A DNA stretch of 64,000 nt from contig NZ_CP120373.1 in the NCBI RefSeq assembly GCF_029892065.1, positions 3,851,001 to 3,915,000 on the forward strand, written 5' to 3'. Position numbers and translations under genes: made by a program. Shown piece by piece: positions 59,660-64,000 of the stretch. This stretch comes from Sinorhizobium garamanticum. Its GTDB lineage: Bacteria > Pseudomonadota > Alphaproteobacteria > Rhizobiales > Rhizobiaceae. Position 1 is the stretch's first letter. The number at the start of each line of letters is the position of its first letter. The notes beneath the pieces are model-generated. The model saw only the letters and a list, made by a program, of their open reading frames with translations, was not told the origin of the DNA and did not search any database.

Positions 59660-60655
59660 ATGCGCGTCCGTCATCGTATTTTTCCGAGTACCGTCGTGGC
59701 GATCATGCTCGTGAGTGTTGGTGCCGGACATGCGCTCGCAGAAGATCCGACCGACGCCTTCAAGAGCTTCCCGTCGATTACCGGCACTCGAAAAATGCCG
59801 AAGCTCACAAGTTTCAACCCGCTGATTTCCGACCCGACCCAAACCGGTGAAATCAAGGACGTGAAGCTCGAGGCGTTGCTGACCGCGAAAGGGCAACCGG
59901 TCGAATCAGGCCTGACGTGGCGCGTCTTTAGCCCGATTCCCGGCAGCGACGGAAAGCTGCCGCTGCTCGCCACATCCGAGGGCGGCTCGACAGCCTTCAA
60001 CCTCGTGCCCGGCGAATATTTCGTCAATGTCGCGTTCGGCCGAGCCGGCGCCACCCGCAAGATTCGCGTTCCCGAACAAGGCGCGCTCGACAAGCAGGTA
60101 CTGGTGCTTGATGCCGGCGGCGTCACGCTCAATGCCGTTTCCGGCAGTGACGTCCGCATCCCGCCGAACGAGCTCAGCTTTTCGATCTTTTCCTCCGACG
60201 TGAAGGAAGACGGAGAGCGCGCCCTCATCGTCGCCGACGTCAAGCCCAACACTGTCATCCGGCTCAATGCCGGCACCTATCACGTCGTCTCCGATTACGG
60301 CTCGGTCAATGCCGTGATCCGCGCCGACATTCAGGTGGAAGCCGGCAAATTGACTGAAGCGACGATCCAGCATCGCGCGGCGAAACTGACATTGAAGCTC
60401 GTGTCGGAGGCGGGCGGCGAAGCGATCGCCGATACGGCCTGGTCGATCCTCACCTCCTCAGGCGACGTCGTCAGCGAAAGTGTCGGCGCATTTCCGACGC
60501 TCGTTCTCGCCGAGGGCGGCTACACCGCCGTGGCGCGCAACAAAGACAAGATCTATCAGCGCGATTTCACCGTGAAGGCCGGCGTCAACACCGATGTGGA
60601 AGTGCTGCTGAACGGGAACGACGCGGCCGATACGACCGCGGAAGCGCAAGACTGA
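59660..60655 (+). CDS. Secreted protein of unknown function
   Basis: A 331-residue protein with a signal peptide (residues 1-27, ending GHALAE). The mature part is made of beta-rich repeats resembling invasin- or carboxypeptidase-regulatory-like modules (LTAKGQPVESGLTWRVF near 80, TFNLVPGEYFVNVAFGRAG near 115, GGYTAVARNKDKIYQRDFTVKAG near 290). Such proteins are common in Rhizobiales and are thought to sit in the periplasm or cell surface. No enzyme motif is seen. The ATG at 59660 gives the signal peptide; an in-frame ATG 54 bases upstream lacks it. Confidence 0.78.
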   Translation: MRVRHRIFPSTVVAIMLVSVGAGHALAEDPTDAFKSFPSITGTRKMPKLTSFNPLISDPTQTGEIKDVKLEALLTAKGQPVESGLTWRVFSPIPGSDGKLPLLATSEGGSTAFNLVPGEYFVNVAFGRAGATRKIRVPEQGALDKQVLVLDAGGVTLNAVSGSDVRIPPNELSFSIFSSDVKEDGERALIVADVKPNTVIRLNAGTYHVVSDYGSVNAVIRADIQVEAGKLTEATIQHRAAKLTLKLVSEAGGEAIADTAWSILTSSGDVVSESVGAFPTLVLAEGGYTAVARNKDKIYQRDFTVKAGVNTDVEVLLNGNDAADTTAEAQD

Positions 60656-60703
60656 CGCGAACGGACGCCCTGCTGTTGCTAACAGTAATTTGCTGACGCA
60701 ACG

Positions 60704-61558
60704 TCACCCGGCGCGCTTTAGGAGACTGCGGCGCGGTGGCGCCATCGAGAATACGGCGTCGTAGATCCGGGCAAGCAGTTCCTTGCGATCGCCATGGGCG
60801 CACAATTCTTCCCAGGCAAGGACACGGCCGATGCGAGCGGCAATCGTCGTGCCCGAGAGCCGCCTGAATTCGCGGATCAGCAATGAAATCCTCAGTGTCA
60901 GCGACACCTTGCTGGCGAGATGAAAGAGCCGCCCGTTCTGCCCCTCGAAGTAGATCGGAATGACGCTTGCCCGGGCAGCCTGGATCAGTTTCGCCGGAAA
61001 CATCTTCCACGGCAGGTCCTCGGCTTTGCCGAAACCTGTCTTCGCCGTCGCAACGCCGCCGGCAGGGAACACGACGATCGTGACCCCTTCCTTCAACAGC
61101 CGCACCGCCTCGTGCCGCGTCGTCATGTTGAGCGCCAACGCCTCCTTGGTCTCCTGGAACGATACGGGGAGCGAATAGGGTGCCATCTCCGGCACCTTGA
61201 GGAGTTCGTTGTGGATCAACACCCGGAACGGGCGCCCGAGTTGTTCGGCCAGAGAAAGAACCGCAATGCCATCGCCGATGCCGAAGGGGTGATTGGCGAC
61301 AATGACGAGCGGCGTGTCGGGCAAGTGGCGCGGCGGCCATTCTTCCTGGACGCGCATGCGCACGTCGATCAATTGCAACATGTCGCCGAAGACACGATCG
61401 CTCTTGCCGACGATATCGGCGCGCCAACGCGCATAGAGCCTGGCGTAGCGGTTGCGACCGGACAGGCCCTCGACGGAGCGAATGAACCAGCGCTTCAGGC
61501 GCGGGTCATTCTCATTCGCATAGGACAATTCTTTGAACTGCACGGAAGCCAGCTTCAT
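60704..61558 (-). CDS. PlsC-like lysophospholipid acyltransferase
   Basis: A 284-residue acyltransferase of the PlsC/hemolysin type. The acceptor motif reads NHPFGIGDG near residue 91 (His-x5-Asp, the variant form of the family) and the second motif FPAGGVATAK near 166. Relatives acylate lysophosphatidic acid or ornithine lipids; the substrate cannot be assigned here. A membrane-spanning segment is not obvious. It sits alone between the secreted protein and thrS. Confidence 0.83.
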   Translation of the reverse strand: MKLASVQFKELSYANENDPRLKRWFIRSVEGLSGRNRYARLYARWRADIVGKSDRVFGDMLQLIDVRMRVQEEWPPRHLPDTPLVIVANHPFGIGDGIAVLSLAEQLGRPFRVLIHNELLKVPEMAPYSLPVSFQETKEALALNMTTRHEAVRLLKEGVTIVVFPAGGVATAKTGFGKAEDLPWKMFPAKLIQAARASVIPIYFEGQNGRLFHLASKVSLTLRISLLIREFRRLSGTTIAARIGRVLAWEELCAHGDRKELLARIYDAVFSMAPPRRSLLKRAG

Positions 61559-61635
61559 CCCTTGCCCGCCTCAACATAGGAGGGCCACAATCCGGATAGT
61601 CCCGGAACATTACAGTTTTCTGACAGGACGAAGGT

Positions 61636-61655
61636 CCCGGGGCGTCAGCCCCGGG
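61636..61655 (-). terminator. Hairpin around the thrS stop codon
   Basis: CCCGGGG (61636-61642) and CCCCGGG (61649-61655) form a perfect 7-base GC stem. The thrS stop codon (61645-61647) lies in the 6-base loop. No U-tract follows, so this is either a weak terminator or an mRNA end structure. Confidence 0.5.
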
Positions 61656-63627
61656 CTTTCTTTTCCGCCTTGCGCTTGAGATCCGGTGCCATCGCTTCCG
61701 CCGAGAGCGACGCGATCGCTTCATCGAGCGACATTGCGGTCTGCGCCTGCGAGCCGAGGCGACGGATGTTGACCGAACGCTCTTCCGCCTCCCGCTTGCC
61801 GCAGACGACGATCACGGGCACCTTCGTCACCGAGTGCTCACGGACCTTGTAGTTGATCTTCTCGTTGCGGAAGTCCGTTTCCACGGTAAGTCCCGCCTCA
61901 CGCAGAAGCGCTGCAACCTCGCCGCCGTATTCGTCGGCTTCGGACGTGATCGTAGCGACCACCACCTGCAACGGCGAGATCCAGAGCGGCATGTGACCGG
62001 CGAAGTTTTCGATCAGGATGCCGAGGAAACGTTCCATCGAGCCACAAATGGCCCGGTGGATCATCACCGGCTGGCGCTTTTCCGAATCCCTGTCGATGTA
62101 GAAGGCACCGAACCGCTCCGGCAGGTTGAAGTCGACCTGAGTCGTTCCGCACTGCCATTCACGACCGATGGCGTCCTTAAGCGTGTATTCGAACTTCGGG
62201 CCGTAGAACGCGCCCTCGCCGGGCATGATGCCTGTCTTGATGCGGCCTTCGGACTGCGCCTCGATCGTCTTCAGCACGTCCGTCATCACGGCCTCGGCAC
62301 GATCCCAGAGTGCGTCGGAGCCGACGCGCTTGTCCGGCCGCGTCGACAGCTTGACGACGATTTCCTTGAAGCCAAAGTCCTCGTAGACCGACAGGATGAG
62401 GTCGTTGATACGCAGGCATTCGGCCGCCATCTGCTCGTCTGTGCAGAAGACATGCGCATCGTCCTGCGTGAAGCCGCGCACGCGCATGAGGCCGTGAAGC
62501 GCGCCCGACGGTTCGTAACGGTGGACGTTGCCGAACTCGGCGAGCCGGACCGGCAATTCGCGGTAGGACTTCAGGCCGTGCTTGAAGATCTGGATGTGAC
62601 CCGGGCAGTTCATTGGCTTCAATGCAAAGACGCGGTCGTCGTCCGTCTCGTCGCCGGCAACGGTCACCTTGAACATGTTGTCGCGATACCAGCCCCAGTG
62701 GCCCGAGGTCTCCCACAGCGACTTGTCCAGCACCTGCGGCGCGTTGACTTCCTGATAGGTGTTGGCCAGTCGACGGCGCATATAGGCGACGAGCGTCTGG
62801 AACATGCGCCAGCCCTTGCCGTGCCAGAAGACGACGCCGGGGCCCTCCTCCTGGAAATGGAAGAGATCCATCTCACGGCCGAGGCGGCGATGGTCGCGCT
62901 TTTCGGCTTCGGCAAGCACGTGCAGATATTGATCGAGCTCTTCCTGCGTCTGCCATGCGGTGCCGTAGATGCGCGTCAGCATCGGATTGTTGCTGTCGCC
63001 GCGCCAGTAGGCGCCGGCCACCTTCATCAGCTTGAAGGCCGTACCGATCTGGCCCGTCGAGGCCATGTGCGGTCCGCGGCAAAGGTCGAACCAGTCGCCC
63101 TGGTAGTAGATCTTGAGGTCCTGGCCTTCGGGAATCGCGTCGACGAGCTCGACTTTGTAGTTCTCGCCCTTGGCGGCAAAGACCTCCTTCGCCTTCTCGC
63201 GCGACCAGATCTCCTTGGTGAAGGGTTTGTTGCGCGCGATGATTTCCTTCATCTTCTTCTCGATGACAGGCAGGTCGTCGGGTGTGAAGGGTTCATTCTT
63301 GGCGAAATCGTAATAGAAGCCGTTATCGATGACAGGGCCGATGGTCACCTGCGTTCCCGGCCACAGTTCCTGCACCGCCTCGGCCATGACGTGGGCGGCG
63401 TCGTGGCGGATAAGCTCGAGCGAGCGCTTGTCGTCGCGCGTGACGATCTCGATTCGGCCATCGGTCACGGTGTCCGAAAGGTCGCGCAGCTCGCCATCGA
63501 GCGCGATCGCGACAGCCTTCTTGGCGAGCGATCTGGAAATCGACTCGGCCACATCGCGACCGGTCGTGCCGGCAGCAAATTCGCGAACGGAGCCATCAGG
63601 AAATGTAAGGGAAACGGTATGCGACAT
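61645..63627 (-). CDS. thrS: Threonine-tRNA ligase
   Basis: A 660-residue class II aminoacyl-tRNA synthetase. The N-terminal TGS domain ([19 protein letters not shown]) is followed by the editing domain with HxxxH ([14 protein letters not shown] near residue 75), the class II core with motif 2 ([14 protein letters not shown] near 378) and motif 3 near 520, and the anticodon-binding domain ([14 protein letters not shown] near 555). AGGAG upstream fits the ATG at 63627 best; the ATG at 63630 is three bases too close. It is preceded by a repeat-rich 373-base region with no T-box visible. Confidence 0.96.
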   Translation of the reverse strand: MSHTVSLTFPDGSVREFAAGTTGRDVAESISRSLAKKAVAIALDGELRDLSDTVTDGRIEIVTRDDKRSLELIRHDAAHVMAEAVQELWPGTQVTIGPVIDNGFYYDFAKNEPFTPDDLPVIEKKMKEIIARNKPFTKEIWSREKAKEVFAAKGENYKVELVDAIPEGQDLKIYYQGDWFDLCRGPHMASTGQIGTAFKLMKVAGAYWRGDSNNPMLTRIYGTAWQTQEELDQYLHVLAEAEKRDHRRLGREMDLFHFQEEGPGVVFWHGKGWRMFQTLVAYMRRRLANTYQEVNAPQVLDKSLWETSGHWGWYRDNMFKVTVAGDETDDDRVFALKPMNCPGHIQIFKHGLKSYRELPVRLAEFGNVHRYEPSGALHGLMRVRGFTQDDAHVFCTDEQMAAECLRINDLILSVYEDFGFKEIVVKLSTRPDKRVGSDALWDRAEAVMTDVLKTIEAQSEGRIKTGIMPGEGAFYGPKFEYTLKDAIGREWQCGTTQVDFNLPERFGAFYIDRDSEKRQPVMIHRAICGSMERFLGILIENFAGHMPLWISPLQVVVATITSEADEYGGEVAALLREAGLTVETDFRNEKINYKVREHSVTKVPVIVVCGKREAEERSVNIRRLGSQAQTAMSLDEAIASLSAEAMAPDLKRKAEKKARG

Positions 63628-64000
63628 CATGATCTCCTATCCAGTCCCGCCAACGAATGCGGGTGGTATGGTTGCCGACTTCTGCATGAATGCAGCCGCC
63701 GATTATCGACGCGCGCCTGATAAATGTTTTTGACGGTCGAGTAAAGAAGCGGCACATAGCGCCGCGCGTCTTATCAGACGGGCAAAGGACGCTGTGGCAC
63801 TTTGAATGGCTGCATGTTTTTTCCTTAGGCCGGCTACGATTAGAGCCCTTCAGGGTTAAATGGAAGCAGTTCTGCCGGAGCAGGTTTTCGTCAGGGCAGA
63901 GGCGATCGGCGAAGGGGCGTACCCGGATGTACGTCCGAGCCGATCGCCTCTGAGCCTGGCGGAAAGATGCCCGGCCCTTCGGGTTGGCTGAAACGGGCCG
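63628..64000. repeat. Repeat-rich region upstream of thrS
   Basis: A region of 373 bases with no credible gene. It holds two repeats: copy D of the hairpin family on the minus strand (63751-63830) and a separate long palindrome (63884-63967). The thrS promoter must lie between 63628 and about 63750, or within the repeats. The palindrome's arms include AGAGGCGATCGGC (63898-63910) and GCCGATCGCCTCT (63939-63951), 13 bases each and perfect, with flanking GCCTGGCGG/TTTTCGTCAGG partial pairing. Confidence 0.75.
63751..63830 (-). repeat. Intergenic hairpin repeat, copy D (inverted)
   Basis: Reverse-complement copy of the repeat at 23198 and 33156. Read on the minus strand it is AAAAAACATGCAGCCATTCA then AAGTGCCACAGCGTCCTTTGCCCGTCTGATAAGACGCGCGGCGCT, which matches copy A base for base over most of its length. 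Its hairpin pairs CGTCTGATAAGACG. It lies about 120 bases upstream of thrS. Confidence 0.75.

Noticed and set aside
61834..63720. A 628-codon open frame on the + strand opposite thrS
   Set aside because: Shadow of thrS; no start region or domain.
63628..64000. A T-box or other tRNA-sensing leader before thrS
   Set aside because: No T-box sequence or specifier loop seen; the structure present is repeat palindromes, and T-boxes are not typical of this group.

Overview
The window is a stretch of chromosome from an alphaproteobacterium of the order Rhizobiales, most likely Sinorhizobium/Ensifer. The evidence is the gene order (dusB/nifR3-ntrB-ntrC-ntrY-ntrX-trkA-D-amino-acid aminotransferase-hfq-hflX; ispDF-cinA-coq10-like-lipA-lpdA-pdhCBA-ftsB-like-eno-kdsA-pyrG-secG-tpiA; the aapJQMP transporter), the high GC content, the fused IspDF enzyme, the lipoyl-bearing PdhB and several short intergenic palindromic repeats of the kind typical of rhizobia. 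The genus is an inference from synteny and protein sequence; I could not run a search.

Layout. 1-5.4 kb: clpA (5' part), clpS, a phasin with an apparent dyad-controlled promoter, a DUF3126 protein, cysE, an alpha/beta hydrolase, a small zinc-finger protein and an FAD monooxygenase whose 3' end is made by a palindromic repeat. 5.5-12.2 kb: metC, the general L-amino-acid ABC transporter aapJQMP and a GntR regulator with two operator-like palindromes. 12.5-17.4 kb: ferredoxin-NADP reductase and an assimilatory sulfite/nitrite reductase operon (cysG, DUF2849, cysI, DUF934). 17.7-23.1 kb: a deaminase, mazG, hflX, hfq, an aminotransferase and trkA. 23.3-30.8 kb: the nitrogen-sensing block ntrX, ntrY, ntrC, ntrB, dusB. 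30.9-35.4 kb: ispDF, cinA-like, a coenzyme-Q-binding protein, an unrecognised 221-residue protein, lipA and a YeaQ-type membrane protein. 35.5-42.5 kb: lpdA, an acetyltransferase, an SGNH hydrolase, pdhC, pdhB, pdhA and an FtsB-like protein. 42.6-49.1 kb: eno, kdsA, a VOC-family protein, pyrG, secG and tpiA. 49.4-64 kb: cytochrome b561 plus YceI, an FAD oxidoreductase, a secreted hydrolase, parE, an acetyltransferase, several poorly known proteins, a nitroreductase/flavin reductase pair, a PlsC-like acyltransferase and thrS, ending in a mosaic of palindromic repeats.

How the genes fit together. Most of the window is core metabolism: pyruvate entry into the TCA cycle (lpdA, pdhABC, with lipoyl synthase lipA close by), glycolysis (eno, tpiA), sulfur assimilation (cysE, cysG, cysI, metC), nitrogen control (ntrBC, ntrYX) and amino-acid uptake (aap). 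No complete mobile element, CRISPR array, tRNA or rRNA gene was seen. The less ordinary material is in the intergenic regions: four copies of one hairpin repeat, two other palindromic elements and several candidate operators. A few proteins are also of unknown function, mainly the one at 33309-33974 and the two DUF proteins of the sulfite reductase operon.
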